A DNA stretch of 64,000 nucleotides from Gnetum montanum (Eukaryota > Streptophyta > Gnetopsida > Gnetales > Gnetaceae), in contig MNCI01027100.1 of assembly GCA_015680685.1 (NCBI GenBank), positions 579,950 through 643,949 on the forward strand. Reading direction: 5' to 3'. The translations under genes and the position numbers were made by a program. The notes beneath the pieces are model-generated. The model did not search any database, was not told the DNA's origin, and saw nothing but the letters and a program-made list of their open reading frames with translations. Positions 32,008 through 44,136 of the stretch are shown here, in pieces. Every line of letters begins with the position of its first letter. Position 1 is the first letter of the stretch.

Positions 32008-32240
32008 GTATTAATTACGAAATTGTACAACAGACAACTATGTTACCATTATTCTCATGGATTCATTCATGTATTAATTACAAAATAGTAAGACAAGAAG
32101 CCACATTACTGTTATGATTCATTCATGCATTAATTACTAAATAGTAAGACAAAGCCATATTACCATCATGCTTATAAAGCCATGTATTAATTACGAAATG
32201 GTGGGATAAAGAGTTGCATTACCATTATGCTTGCCAATTT
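32008..32240. repeat. 56-63-bp tandem repeat, four copies
   Basis: The core GTATTAATTACxAAAT recurs at 32008, 32071, 32127 and 32184, each followed by a GTxxGACAA-like piece and, in most copies, ATTACCATTATG. It lies about 0.9 kb upstream of the HMT start. Confidence 0.8.
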
Positions 32241-32244
32241 TAAA

Positions 32245-32650
32245 AGTTAGAGTCAACTTCCCCATAGCTAGTGAAAGGTTGAAAAAAAAAATATAAAAAC
32301 TAGACATATTCTATTATATTAAGGTTGGAATTGAAAAATGAAACGGTGTAAAATTAAAGAAGTGGAAAAAATAAATAAAAATTTTAATTTTCAAAATTTA
32401 GTCATTATTTTTATATTATATTTAATAAAAATTTTTAATAGCCTTATATCATCTATCATAATTTAAATACATAAAATAAACACAAACTAAATTTCTAGCA
32501 AATTTTATAAAATATTGAAACTAAAGTTTAATTGAACCCAAATAAGTTTGCGTTTAAATAGGAGCTTACCTTTACAAATTTTACTACCTATTCGTAGGAG
32601 CATTGCCCACCAAGAAATACAAACAAAAAATATGAACCTAAATGATTGTC
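32245..32650. other. Very AT-rich unassigned stretch
   Basis: Poly-A/T-rich sequence with no coding signal, between the tandem repeat and the E2 LTR. Confidence 0.4.
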
Positions 32651-32659
32651 TAAGATAAA

Positions 32660-32755
32660 TTTTCATCCACAAGCCAAGGGCGTAGTGATAAAACATGATC
32701 CTTGGTATTAACATATTTGAGATTTAATCTCTTATTTACTTTTTCATAGACATTT
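32660..32755 (+). mobile_element. Possible third SINE or tRNA-like copy
   Basis: AAGGGCGTAGTGATAAAACA followed about 35 bases later by GAGATTTAATCTC resembles degraded A and B boxes with the right spacing. The family tail is not visible. Confidence 0.3.
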
Positions 32756-32844
32756 TTTATTTTACTAAATATTGCACAAGAACATTGTTCTCTAAAATAC
32801 ACAAACAAAAAATTTGATTGTAAACAATTAATGAAGTAATTGTT

Positions 32845-33639
32845 GTTTAGCTACGTCGACACATCCTTTGATGTGTTGATGCATATGCATTGATGCTAAT
32901 ATACCCAAAGCCTGTATAAATGTGTGCGCCATCCACATTTATGGCATCTTTGGTCATTTGTGTAGCCAAGCTCTTGTAGTTTGCTTTCCTATAACTTAGC
33001 CAAGATTCCCTTTGAGTACCTACAACATGGATTGAGTTCATTGTATGGAGTTTTATTCAAGTGCATGTTGATGACAATAAAATCAAGATTAATTCCTTCC
33101 ATTGCAATATTTGGATTAGCACTTAGTTTATTTCCAAGAACTAATTTAAATGCATTTTACTTTCCTGCACTTGGGAAATTAATATTTTACTTCGTAATAG
33201 CATGAGTACCAACACTTCAAAAAGTTTATATTAACACTTAGTAATCTTAACAGTGAATACTTGGTGCACCCAACAGTAGATACTTAGTAACCTAGCAGTG
33301 TTAATATAAGTTCAAGATGGGTATGAACAGTGGGAACATATGCTCTACGCTTAGGATAGTTTAAATTACTCTTAATTCCAAAGTTAGTTAGAAATTAACC
33401 TTCTAAGCAGTTTATTGCTTTAATATTTTTATAATAAAAATAAAACATTTCATGCCTCAATCATACTTAACTATACCAATTGAGCTAACATAAGTAATAA
33501 TTAGGAAGACAAAAATCAACTACATCACACATAATTATCTAGTATACTAGTAGCCAAAAGTTCTATAGAATTCGACCAGATCACGTATACATGCTTGTGA
33601 TTTGTATGGTTGGGTGTGAGAAACACTCACTGCTCATCA
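32845..33639 (+). repeat. E2 5' LTR (LTR-A)
   Basis: Ends CTGCTCATCA like other LTRs of the family, has TATAAAT at 32915-32921, and shares the downstream block ATTTATGGCATC...TTATTCAAG with the E1 LTRs. The 5' boundary is approximate because the first bases are diverged. Confidence 0.7.
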
Positions 33640-33872
33640 TTAATACTATTGCTAGGGATGCATTATGCACTAAGTGTTTTATATAATTAAATCATTCAAG
33701 GATCATTGTAGGAACATAACAAACCATCATTAAAAGAATAATATTAATATTTTATTCAAGGCACACTATAAGAACAAAGTAAAAGACGTCTTCTTCTCAT
33801 AGGGCTAATTCCCCACCTACTAATGATCTACAAAGCAACATGGTAAAATGAGAAAAAACACAAATGAAGTAC
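33640..33872 (+). pseudogene. E2 leader and first codons of gag
   Basis: After the degraded primer site (33640-33658) comes a leader matching that of E1 and E3. The gag start sequence ATGTCTTCTTCTCATAGG of E3 appears here as ACGTCTTCTTCTCATAGG at 33786, so the start codon is lost. It is cut by E1 at 33877. Confidence 0.7.
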
Positions 33873-33877
33873 CCCAA
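33873..33877. repeat. E1 target-site duplication (CCCAA), left copy
   Basis: Immediately left of the TGATGG start of LTR-B; identical to 47707-47711. Confidence 0.88.
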
Positions 33878-34796
33878 TGATGGGTCGTAGTTGGCTATGT
33901 TGACAAGGCCTTATCGACGCGGCCCCGTCGATGCATCGTTTGCTATGTTGACATGGCCTTGTCGATGCATCATTTGTTGTGTCAATGCGGCCTCGTCAAT
34001 GCAAGGTTCATTTTTTGCTATAAATACATGCTCACTAGCCACATTTATGGCATCCAATAGATAGTAGTAGCCGAACTCTTACAATTTGTTCATTTGAAAG
34101 TTAGAATATTTCTCCCGAGTGCCCGCAGTAAGAGTCATTGAGTCTATAGATCTTTATTCGAGCATTGTTGTACCTAAGCATGACAGTATGTATGACAATA
34201 AAGACAAGCTTCTTGATAAACCTTACAACATTTTGGATAGTTTAGATATTTATTTATGCATTTAATGCTTTCAATTAATTATTTAATGTTTTCTAGTAAT
34301 TAAGATAATTAAGTGAGATAAGCTAGATAGATTAAATACACAAGTACGATCACTTCAAGCATAACATGTATTCGCTTGGTAATCCCAACAACGTTATTGC
34401 TTGGTGTGCCCAGTGGCATAGCGCTTGGTAACCTAGCAATGGATACATGGGTTCAGGATGTGTATGAAAAGTGGGATTAGATGCTTATGTTAGGATTAGT
34501 TAGAAATCAGTTAGTTAGTTAATTTAGATTAGTCATTAAATTACTTTATCTCTCTCTTCAAAGCATCAAAGAACATAAAATATAAAATGATAAAAATCAT
34601 ATGCCTCGATTTCACTTAACCATACCTTTGTACTTCACAAGTGTAATTGGGAAGACAATGAATGACCTTAGGGCAAGGTTTATTGCCTAGAAGCCTGGTG
34701 CACTGGAAACTATAAAGTCCATAGAATTGGACTAGATCACACATGAACGCTTTTTGATTTGTAAGGTTGGGCATAGGGGTACCTCACCACTCATCA
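33878..34796 (+). repeat. E1 5' LTR (LTR-B), 919 bp
   Basis: TGATGGGTCG...CACTCATCA. U3 has imperfect repeats of the type TCGATGCGGCCCCG up to about 34005, then TATAAATA at 34019-34026. The part after the TATA box is closely similar to LTR-D. Confidence 0.88.
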
Positions 34797-34815
34797 TTGG
34801 CATCATTGCTGGAAG
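34797..34815 (+). promoter_or_regulatory. E1 primer binding site
   Basis: TTGGCATCATTGCTGGAAG directly follows the LTR and corresponds to TTGGCGCCATTGCCAGAGA in E3. TGGCGCC-type sites (tRNA-Asp) are typical of Athila elements. Confidence 0.75.
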
Positions 34816-34947
34816 CTTTGTTTGTTAAATGTGTGCTATCCAAGATTAGTGACCATTATTAATAGCATTGGATGAACTCAAGGTCAACATCACTCTCACA
34901 CAACATATAACTACTAAGCACACTTATAATTTTATTTGTTTTGTAAG

Positions 34948-36830
34948 ATGTCTTCTTCCCATAGGCATGAAGATGTCAAACCATCAATTCCACAAGAGTG
35001 CAAAGTGGTATATACTCATCTAAATGAGTATGTACCGGACTTGACCTTCATCCTACATTAGGATGAGTAATTGCAATGGCATGAAGGCAACATTGTCTTA
35101 CCCCCCGATTGATCTATGCCAGGGATACTTTTTCAAACTCTTAAAAATTTGGGCATCCTAGATCTTCACGAGAATACATTGTGAATGGTTATGACACTCG
35201 AGACTACCGTCCCACTAAAAAACAACACAAGAGAAATCAACACCAAGTGAAGCACAACAAGTTTACAAAGGAGAAACACTTCATTAACCCCCTATTCTTG
35301 CTAAACCAAGATGACAATGTGGATCCTCCCCCTGAGGATTCCCAACATGAAGATTCTCAACCCTCTGTTATTGGTGATGAGGGTGTAACCTTGAGCCTGT
35401 GATCCACTATTCATAAACTAGGTGCAAGAAAAAGTGATAGTCAAGGTAGGGACTAGGGTAAACATCACAATTGCAAGGGATCTAAGGATGATGATCATAA
35501 TGAGTGAAGAGGTGGTGGTGGACATCATAGTGGCGGTGATGGTCCACCTTCCTCTTCATCCTCTTCATCCAATTTCGAACATTTCTCTTCATCATCTAGT
35601 TTTGATAGAAGCCATTAGAGGAATAATCATGATGAAGGTCATTAGCAAGACAACAATGATCATAGAGCCTACCAAGAATGTCAGGGTAATAAAGGACATC
35701 ATTAGAGACAACACAATAATGATGATGATGAGCCTCTATTGGCTACTTGAAGCATGCTTAACATTGTAGAGGCAGTAAAGATTCCAACTAGGCATGCGAA
35801 GGATAGTCAAATTAAGTGCTTAGATATGAACAATATCCCAAGATTTGATGGGGGATACAATTCTAATCCGCAAACACATCTACAAGCTTTCCATGATGCC
35901 TATGCCTTACAAAACATTAAAAATGATTGGCAAAAACTAAAGCTCTTCCCCAAGACACTTATTAAGGAAGCTGAAAGCTAGGACCAATCCTTGGAGCCAA
36001 AATACATTTGTCGATAGAATACCATGTTAGAACTATTCAATGATAAGTACTAGACGTACTCTAGAGTGTCTAACCTAAGAAGGCAAATCCAGGGATGGAA
36101 ATAAGGAACACACAAACCATTGGATGCTGCCATGGATAGATATTATTCACTCTTACATCGATGCCCTGGCCATGGTTATTCTCAAAAGGAACAACTCCAC
36201 CACATCATAGATGGGCTTAGAGCAGAAACTAGATGAACTCTTGGGGTTTATGCCCAAGGGAGACTGTCTGAATTAAGAGCTCATCAGATCCAAAGGCTTA
36301 TAGAGTAGGTAATGAAAGAAGAAGGTGAGTTGCAAAAAAGAGAAAATGTAGAAGAGTATAATAGGGACCCTTCCATAAGAAAAAGGGAGGTTTGATTTTG
36401 TGATGAGGAGGATGCACCACTTGATGAGGTGGTAAACAGAAAAACCTTACCTATACAAAAATTTGTTTATGATATTTCAACAAAGGTTGATAAATTATGG
36501 GACACTTTGGATGAGAAATTCCAAACTATTATAAAATTTGTAGAAGCATCCAAAGAACAAAATAGTGATCATGAACACATGAGACAAAAATAAGTTGAAT
36601 GTGCCTGCCAAAGAGGTAAGGGCAAGGCTACTACAATAGAAGAAGTTGTAGAGACAAACTCTAAAGATGATACTGGTTGTCACATCTATTAATATAAACA
36701 TCTAAAGGGGTGTTGCCTTGTGGCACACATTTACAAGAGTCTAGGGTGTACGCATTGAATTCGCAACTAGAAAGGAGGTAAGCACCCAGACGATAAAGGT
36801 AAATGAGTGATCTATAAGTAAATGAGTCGA
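34948..36830 (+). pseudogene. E1 gag
   Basis: ATG at 34948 starts MSSSHRHEDVKPSIPQECKV. A low-complexity His/Asp/Ser region follows, then the gag core (I-P-R-F-D-G-G-Y-N near 35850 and W-x-K-L-K-L-F-P near 35930) and a zinc-knuckle-like C-H-I-Y...H-L-K-G-C-C near 36675-36715. Stops occur roughly every 50-100 codons, including one in the second Cys region of the knuckle. Gag would package the element RNA. Confidence 0.75.
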
Positions 36831-36837
36831 GAAGTTC

Positions 36838-37230
36838 ACTCATTTACTTATAGATCACTGGACATGAGCCATGCAAGGCTCTTGTTGATTCTAGTTCTGG
36901 TGTCAATCTCATCTCCCATGACATGTACAAAGCCTGAAACCTACCACCTCTTAAGAAGAGCAACATCCATTTAGAATTTGCAAACTAGTCAATCACTATT
37001 CCTTTAGGATTAGTGAAATACATTGTGACCATAGTTAGTGGGTGATCCTATCCTGCCAATTTTTTGATGATCAAGGTTGATAACTACAAAGGTGACTTCC
37101 CCATCATTATGGAAAGGGCTTAGTTAAGCATAATTGATGCACGTATGGGCATAAGGGACCTCTCCTTGGAAATCTCCAAGGAAAATGAATTTGGATGTTT
37201 AAAGAAAAACTGTATTCCATGAATTGTATA
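36838..37230 (+). pseudogene. E1 protease region
   Basis: Frame near 36879 reads A-L-V-D-S-S-S-G-V-N-L-I-S, a degraded aspartic protease site (D-S/T-G). The conserved G-D-F-P-I-I-M segment lies near 37090-37110. Corresponding sequence exists in E2 and E3. Confidence 0.65.
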
Positions 37231-37252
37231 TAGCAATAATGGGTGCAATTTC

Positions 37253-39020
37253 ATGCAAAAGATTTGGTCCATCAAAAGTACATACATTAAAGCATGTAAT
37301 CAATGTGCACAAGAAACAGATATTCAAAGGTGTCTGTACGCAGTAGCTACAAAACAAGAGGGCACCGAGTGGCTGACAACTGACTCGAATAGTAGCACAT
37401 TATGCATGGAACCAACTAAGAGCCTAGCATATGCTTCTATTGAAAGCATGGATGAACTTGAGCAAGTTCATCACCAACTCTCTGATGATGAAGATGATGA
37501 TACCTATTAGGGAGAGTTGGAAATCCCTGATAACTTCAAGCAAGAGCCCCTAGAGTTGAAAAATCTACCAACTAGCATGGAGTATGCATTCTTAAACAAT
37601 GGTAAGCCAGTCATAATCAATGCCAAACTTGTTGCTGAACAAAAAGACAAGTTGTTGAAGGTGGTTAACAAATGGTCAACAATCTTTGCGTGGTCATATC
37701 CCGAGCTAACTAGAATTGATCCAAGGATATGCCAACATTACATTTACACCAACCTAGCCATGAAGCTAAGAAGGCAACCACAGAGATGGATGAACCCCAA
37801 ATTGAAGCAAATCATCAAGGAGGAAATAGAGCAACTCCTCAAGGTGGGGTTCATCTATCCCATCGCAAATAGTGAGTGGGTTAGCCCACTCATAATTGTA
37901 CCAAAGAAAGGTGGCAAGTGGTGGGTCTATATTGACTTTAGGTTGTTAAACATGGCAACATTCAAAGATCATTTTTCATTGCCATTTTTGGATCAAGTGT
38001 TGGACACCATCTCCAGGCATTGCTATTATAGCTTCTTGGATGGTTATAGTGGCTATAACCAAATCCAAATTATGCTAGAAGGTCAAGCCAAGATAACATT
38101 CACAAGTCCCCAGGGGACTTCTCCGTATTGTAAGATGCCACTTGGCCTATGCAATGCTTCTACAACATTTCAACACCTGGTCCCTAGCATCTTTCAACAA
38201 CAAATCGGTAGTGGTATGGAAGTCTTCATGGATGACTTCTCCTCCTATGGAACTATGTTTGAGCAAGCCTTGGACTAACTTGAGCAAGTAGTAAAAAGAT
38301 GTGTGGAAACAAATTTGCAACTCAACTAGAAAAAAAGTCATCTCATGGTCCAAGAAAGCATTGTATTAGGGCACTGAATTTCACAAGAAGGGATTGAGAT
38401 AGACTTAGAGAAGATAAGGATCATCTAAGGAATAACATGCCAACTAGAGATAGTTAAAGATGTCTAATTATTCCTTGTACATACTAGCTACTATCAGCAA
38501 TTCATAGAGAATTTCTCTAAGATTACAAAGTCGTTAGTCAAGCTTATGAAGAAAGATGCTCTATTCATCTAGACCAAGGAGTGCAAACATGCATTCTAAT
38601 AGTTGAAGGAAAAATTCATAGACACTCCAATTCTAAGGGCACTAGACTGGTCTAGACCATTTCAAATAATGATAGATGCATCTAATTATGCCTTGGGAGC
38701 AGTGCTTACACAGTTGGACAATAAAAAATGTCCATATTACATCCACTATGTGAGCCAAAGCATTGTAGGTGCACAACTGAATTACACTACCATGGAGAAA
38801 GAATTAATGGCAATGGTGTATGCTCTTAAAAAAAGTAGGCACTATGTGCTTGGTTATAAAGTATTTGTGCACATAAACCATAGTGCCATCCACTTCCTTA
38901 TGAACAAGTTGACAATGAGCTTGTGTATCATATGGTGGCTCATGATCTTGCAAGAATTTGATCTCACGATGGTAGATCGAAAAGGGACCAAGAATGTGAT
39001 CATTGACCACCTCTCTTGAT
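37253..39020 (+). pseudogene. E1 reverse transcriptase-RNase H
   Basis: The 253-codon stretch 37517-38278 holds most of the RT: W-V-S-P-L-I-I-V-P-K-K-G-G, F-L-D-G-Y-S-G-Y-N-Q-I, and the catalytic VFMDDFS. RNase H is open at 38603-39019 with I-D-A-S-N-Y-A-L-G-A-V-L and the conserved M-E-K-E-L-M-A-M. Stops separate the two. The catalytic Asp pair is intact here, unlike in E2 and E3, so E1 looks least decayed. Confidence 0.88.
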
Positions 39021-39029
39021 TAAGATGGG

Positions 39030-40620
39030 ATAATATAGGGAGGAGAGCCTGCTCTTTGATCAGTTTCCAGAAGAACTCCTCTTTACAAGAGTAACACATG
39101 ACCAAGTGCCTACAGAACCAACATGGTACAATGACATCCTTACCTATCTTCTTACTCAGGAGATGCCATAAGATCTTGATTTTAGAAATAAGCAACAATT
39201 TCTTCATGGGGCCAAATACTTCATGGAAATCAATAAACACTTCTACAAGGTGTGTGTCGATGGCCTGATTTGTTGGTATGTCCTTGATAAACATCAACAG
39301 CGTGTTCTCCAAAATGCTCACGAAGGGCCTTGTGGAGGCCACTATGCAAGGAGATGCATGGCTATAAAAATCTTGATAGAAAGATACTATTGACCTACAA
39401 TCTTCAGGGATGCCCATCTATTTGTCCAATCTTGTGAATGTTGCCAAAGAGATGGTGGGATGATTGCACGAATGGAGGATCCTCAATAGTGGATCCAACC
39501 ATTGGAGCCCTTTGACATATGGGGCATAAAATCTTGATAGCAAGATACTATTCACCTACAATCTTCAGGGATGCCCATCTATTTGTCCAATCTTGTGAAT
39601 GCTTCCAAAGAGATGGTGGGATGACTGTGTGAATGGAGGATCCTCAATAGTGGATCCAACCATTGGAGCCCTTTGACATATGGGGCATAGACTTCATGGG
39701 TCCCATCACACCCATGTCTAATGTAAAGACATATATCATCATAGCAGTTAACTACTACATAAAATGGGCAGAAGTAGCAGCCATTATTGACTATACATCA
39801 TCCACTACTACTAGATTTGTACAACAAAATGTTGTAAATAGGTTTGGGGTGCCACATGCACTAATTTCTAATAATGGAACTCATTTCGCAGGTTTCACTT
39901 TTAGAAAGTTGATGCAACGCTTGGGGGTTGAACATAAATTAACAACACCCTACCACCCCACAAGCCAATGGTCAAGAGAGGTAACTAACTAGGAGATTAT
40001 AAAGATCCTAACAAGGACCATAAGAAAATATAGGAGAGATTGGAGCACAAAACTCAATGATTTCCTCTAGGCCTATTGCTCAACATGGAAACTTCCTATT
40101 GGCTACTCTCCCTATGAGTTAATGTACGAAAAACTTCCAACACTCCTGATTCAATTTAATCTTTGTACACTCTCAACAGCGTGTGATTTGAACCTTGACC
40201 TAAGTCTAGCATAAAGAGAAAGATTGATCAACCTGAATGTGCCAAATGAAAATTGATTCATGGCCCTATCTTTGAATAAGGTGCACAAGGCATTCAACAA
40301 GCAACAACATGACCTCAAAATATAGAAAGTGAAATTTTAACTAGGAGATACAGCTCTCTATTGGAACGCCACACATGTACCATAGAAAACTAAGTTTTAA
40401 ACATTGTGAAAGGAACCTTACATAATTACTAAAACCTTTTCTTCTAGGGCCATGACCATATACAAACCTAAGAGACCAAATAAAAAGCAATTGGTCAACA
40501 TCCAAAAAGTGAAGCTTTTCCATGAGGCCAAGTAAGCTAATACAACAAATACCTCTATGAATGGACAACCATGTTCAATTTTTTAGATCTCCTCCTTCCA
40601 ACTCAGTTGTGGGGAAGATG
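39030..40620 (+). pseudogene. E1 integrase, broken by a 160-bp duplication
   Basis: The zinc domain (C-E-C-C-Q-R near 39430) is followed by a tandem duplication, then an open stretch 39663-39992 with G-I-D-F-M-G-P (first catalytic Asp) and I-S-N-N-G-T-H-F, where the second Asp is Asn. The usual A-N-G-Q-x-E reads S-Q-W-S-R-E. A degraded C-terminal part reaches about 40560. The integrase would insert the cDNA; this copy cannot. Confidence 0.8.
39368..39687. repeat. 160-bp tandem duplication inside E1 integrase
   Basis: AAATCTTGATAG starts at 39368 and 39528, and the two units match almost base for base through TTGACATATGGGGCATA. 160 is not a multiple of three, so the duplication shifts the frame. 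Confidence 0.92.
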
Positions 40621-42169
40621 GCCATCCATGCTAACCATCCACATGGCTCCTTAGTCTTTCACCTTTTTTTTTACACTTTATTGATTTTTACCTTTTTCTT
40701 TGGTTTTTTGTTATATTGATTTTCTCGATTTTTTGTTTTACAAAATTTTTAGTATGTTTTACCTTTCTCGATTAATTTATACTTTCTTATATATATTTTG
40801 CTTTGTTTTGTTTAGGCATGACTTTTTGTTATTTCTGCTAATAAAAGTTCTTTATTACCGCAGGACATAGTGCCACTGTTGCTAGTTACTAATGATGGTT
40901 TAGGCTTAATGTTGTGATTGTCAATGTCTGGTTTCTATTATTGAATTATAATGTCTAATGATTATGACATGGTTTATTTTTCATGGAACAGGTAGTGAGT
41001 CCACGTCATCTTATTTTTCATGGAATAGGCAATGAGTCCACGTCATCCACCCATCAAACAAACTCTATGGTTTTCATTGTTCTGGAAGTTTAAGGTCCCT
41101 TTCAATAAAGAAACTTTTGATCAATTGATGACCTTGGAGGTTTCCAGAATTGGGAAGGATTCAAAGGTTTGTATAGGGTGTGACCTCAAGGGGACTCAAT
41201 ACTTTTTCACTCTTTTGCTTGCTTGAGTGCTTAAGTGTCTTTTCATGGACTTCTTATCATTCCATTCCAACCACTAATAAGAAGTTACATAGAGTCTTTG
41301 CATGGTGTGGTTCTCCATCCAAAAATTCAAAAAAAATGATGAAAATTCAAAGCACACCCCTTAGATAAATAAATGGGCTACAAGCACTAGTTATGGAACT
41401 AGAAAGACATGTTACCCATGCCTAAAGGTCCCCTCTAACTAAGGCCTTCTCTTACTTCCTACTTCTCTCTTCTTCTCTTTATGGAATGGTGGTTGTTTTG
41501 TGGGAGCACTCTTGTGTCTCAAGGGGGTGGATTAGTCTAGGAGTGGCAATGTGAAGTCACTGAAAGAGGTTGGTTTTGGTTTGGACTAAGGATGGATCTT
41601 CTTATATCATTTTAACCACAAAATCCACAAGGGGCTTCTTATAACCTCAATTCAAGATTTCATTCTACCTTCTTCATCATCCATCTATGCTGCCATAACT
41701 CACCTTGCTACTAGGTTCCATGTTATGCTCGATGTCTTAGTTTGATGTGTTGGAATTCTTGGATAGATTCTTTAGGTTGGTCCTTAACTTTTCATGACCA
41801 TTAATCAACTCTGGGGCCATGAACTCCTTAGTTGAGGTTATGCAAGGGCAAAACGGGGATGTGCCTACTATGGGGAGGACCCACTTGCATATCTTTTGGC
41901 TTGATTAGTTAAGTTCCTTACTTTAGACATTGCTACAATCCTATCTTTTGTAGATTCCATTGTGTATCTTGCTTAGTGCTTCTTAAACCTCTCATTAAAT
42001 TCATTCTCCACACCATTTTCCCAATTTTCTAAATTTCTAAGCTCCAAAACCATCTTCTACTATTTTCATCATGTTCATGGCTTTTTGGTCTTCCATTCGA
42101 CCCCAATTTCACTAAAAAACTTCTTGTACTTTGAAAGTTTTGACCAAGTCAACGAAAGTCTATGGTGGT
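40621..42169 (+). other. E1 3' non-coding region after pol
   Basis: T-rich sequence with a 37-bp tandem duplication at 40975-41048. 41380-42000 shares conserved blocks (GACATGTTAxCCATGCCTAA and GGAxCCACTTGCATA) with 57880-58420 upstream of the E3 LTR. Around 41030-41215 it resembles E2 at 54418-54660. No coding signal. Confidence 0.6.
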
Positions 42170-42300
42170 CAATAGCTGCATCGATAAGGCCTCATCAATG
42201 CAGTTGACCTCATCGATGAGGCCTCATCGACGAGGCCCTGTTGATGCATGTCAAAAACTCTATATATACTATCACATACTTTGTAATTTTTTGACATCTT
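42170..42300 (+). promoter_or_regulatory. U3-like repeat block with TATA motif inside E1
   Basis: Repeats of the type CATCGATGAGGCCTCATCGACG at about 42178-42250 resemble those in U3 of LTR-B, LTR-D and LTR-F. CTATATATAC follows at about 42261-42270. The block lies between pol and the extra ORF, where a promoter for that ORF could be, but it may be a relic of an old LTR. Confidence 0.45.
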
Positions 42301-44136
42301 CTTTATAACACGAGAGGAGTTTTTGCCATTTTTCAAAGCCCAAAACCTTTCAGAGCCCATAACTTCCCAACTGTTGGTCCAAATCACTCCTTTCTTTGAT
42401 CCTGCAACTATCAAAGGTAAGCTCTTCATCATGGGGGCTATAAACCTTAAGGTTTTTGATGAAAATTTTTGAAAATTTTTCTAACTCCCCCAAAGGATTA
42501 ATTAATACAATGTTCATCAAGCCTACCTCAACATCATCAAGCCTTGTGAGATCCAATGTTCAGTTCTCTAGGAATTGAACTTCAAGCCATTTTTAGAGCA
42601 CACTCCAACAAAGGTGAAAACACAATTGCAAACCTCTCCCATGTGGCCAATCATCACTTCCAATGGAGAGTGGTACATGGAAGAGACGTATCTCTTCTGA
42701 AATAATACAAGGCCAAGCTCCATAGAGAAAATCAAGGATATCCAAGTGTCCTACTTGGCTGAAGCTATTGCACAAGTGTTGGGGTTGCTTGATATGGGGA
42801 CATAACTGGTAGAGCTGTCAACACAAGGTGACCCTGAGGCCAAAAAGGAGTGGACTCGGTGGTGTTATAGGGTTGACCGTAAGGAATATGGCATGCTTAC
42901 ATTGGAAAAACACATATACTTCAAAATAGCAGCCTACCATCTCAATCCAACAATGAGGCCTAGCAAGGTGACTACCTTTTCTGCTCGAGCATGTGTCACT
43001 CTAAGTGGGAGATTTTCAGCAAACCTTCCACAATTGATCTATTTAGAGATCAAGAAGTGCTTTAAAGAAAATGAACGTGGAAAGAAAACCTTGCCTTTCC
43101 CATGCCTCATCCAAAAACTTTGCAAAAGGGTAGGGATCATCTGCTATACAAATGACACAATCAGATATGCTCCTTCGGCATCGTGGTCTGAAATAATGAA
43201 GGACAAGACACCTACCATGACTAAAGAAGGGGAGCAGCAATCGCCACCTCCACTACCTACTTAAGAAACAACACTAAAGGCCTGTGTAGCCATTGAGTGC
43301 TTGTGCAAAATCCAAGAGAAGCTCTTGCATGAGCAAGAGCAACATGCAAGAATGAGTTGTGTGGACCCATCTATATATCAACTAGCAATGAGTCAACTTA
43401 ATGAGGTGGCTTAGACAATTAGCTAGATGAAAAGAGGTGGGCCAATATTATTTGTCCAAAGAACATAGTTGCTCACGAGGTTGAATCCTAATGCTTAAGA
43501 GGTAACGGTGTTCTTATCTTAACACGATTTATTCCTAGAAATCTTTGGGAATGCTACCTTCTTTTGATGCATTTGAAGGAAGGTGAGGAGGTAATTATAT
43601 TGGTGATGCAATACCAAGAGTAGGAGACTACTACTGAAGTAGTCTATGATCAAGTTTCTAAAGCACTTAATGCACTTGTAGCATCTGTACTAGACATATC
43701 TGCACTTCAAAATGTGTAGACATCTGCAGGCATGATCAATAGAAGATTGAATGTAGCCTAACATGAAGAATTGTTGGATCGACTGGTAAGCATCGGGCAA
43801 CCAATTCTAGATATCTTCGATTTTCTAGATAACATCAGCACAACCCAATCAGAGCTACTAGAAGCAAAGGGCAAGTGCATCATCTTAGAGGGGCAACTTG
43901 AAATAGCTCAAGCATAGAACCAACATTTAGTTATGGAAGTTGTTGAACTACATGCTCATTTTGTTGAGCTTGCACTCCTCAGCCTAGTAACAACCAAAGA
44001 TGAAGCTTTTCAACAACTTCAAGAATGACTGAAACAAGCTTATGAGGAAATGGTACTGGCCATCTTCAACTAGTCTATAGTAGAAGCAAAAACCTACTTG
44101 GTTCAAATGTGCTAGGAAAATGAATCACTAACCATA

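Noticed and set aside
33878-34020. CRISPR-like short repeats with spacers
   Set aside because: The units are imperfect, spacers are only a few bases, and the array sits in U3 of a retrotransposon LTR in plant DNA.
35422-35769. Plus-strand Met/Ile/Val-rich ORF as a separate gene
   Set aside because: Lies in the low-complexity His/Asp/Ser part of E1 gag read in another frame; E3 has the equivalent stretch.
38854-39417. 187-codon minus-strand ORF
   Set aside because: Antisense to E1 RNase H and the integrase start; no independent motif.
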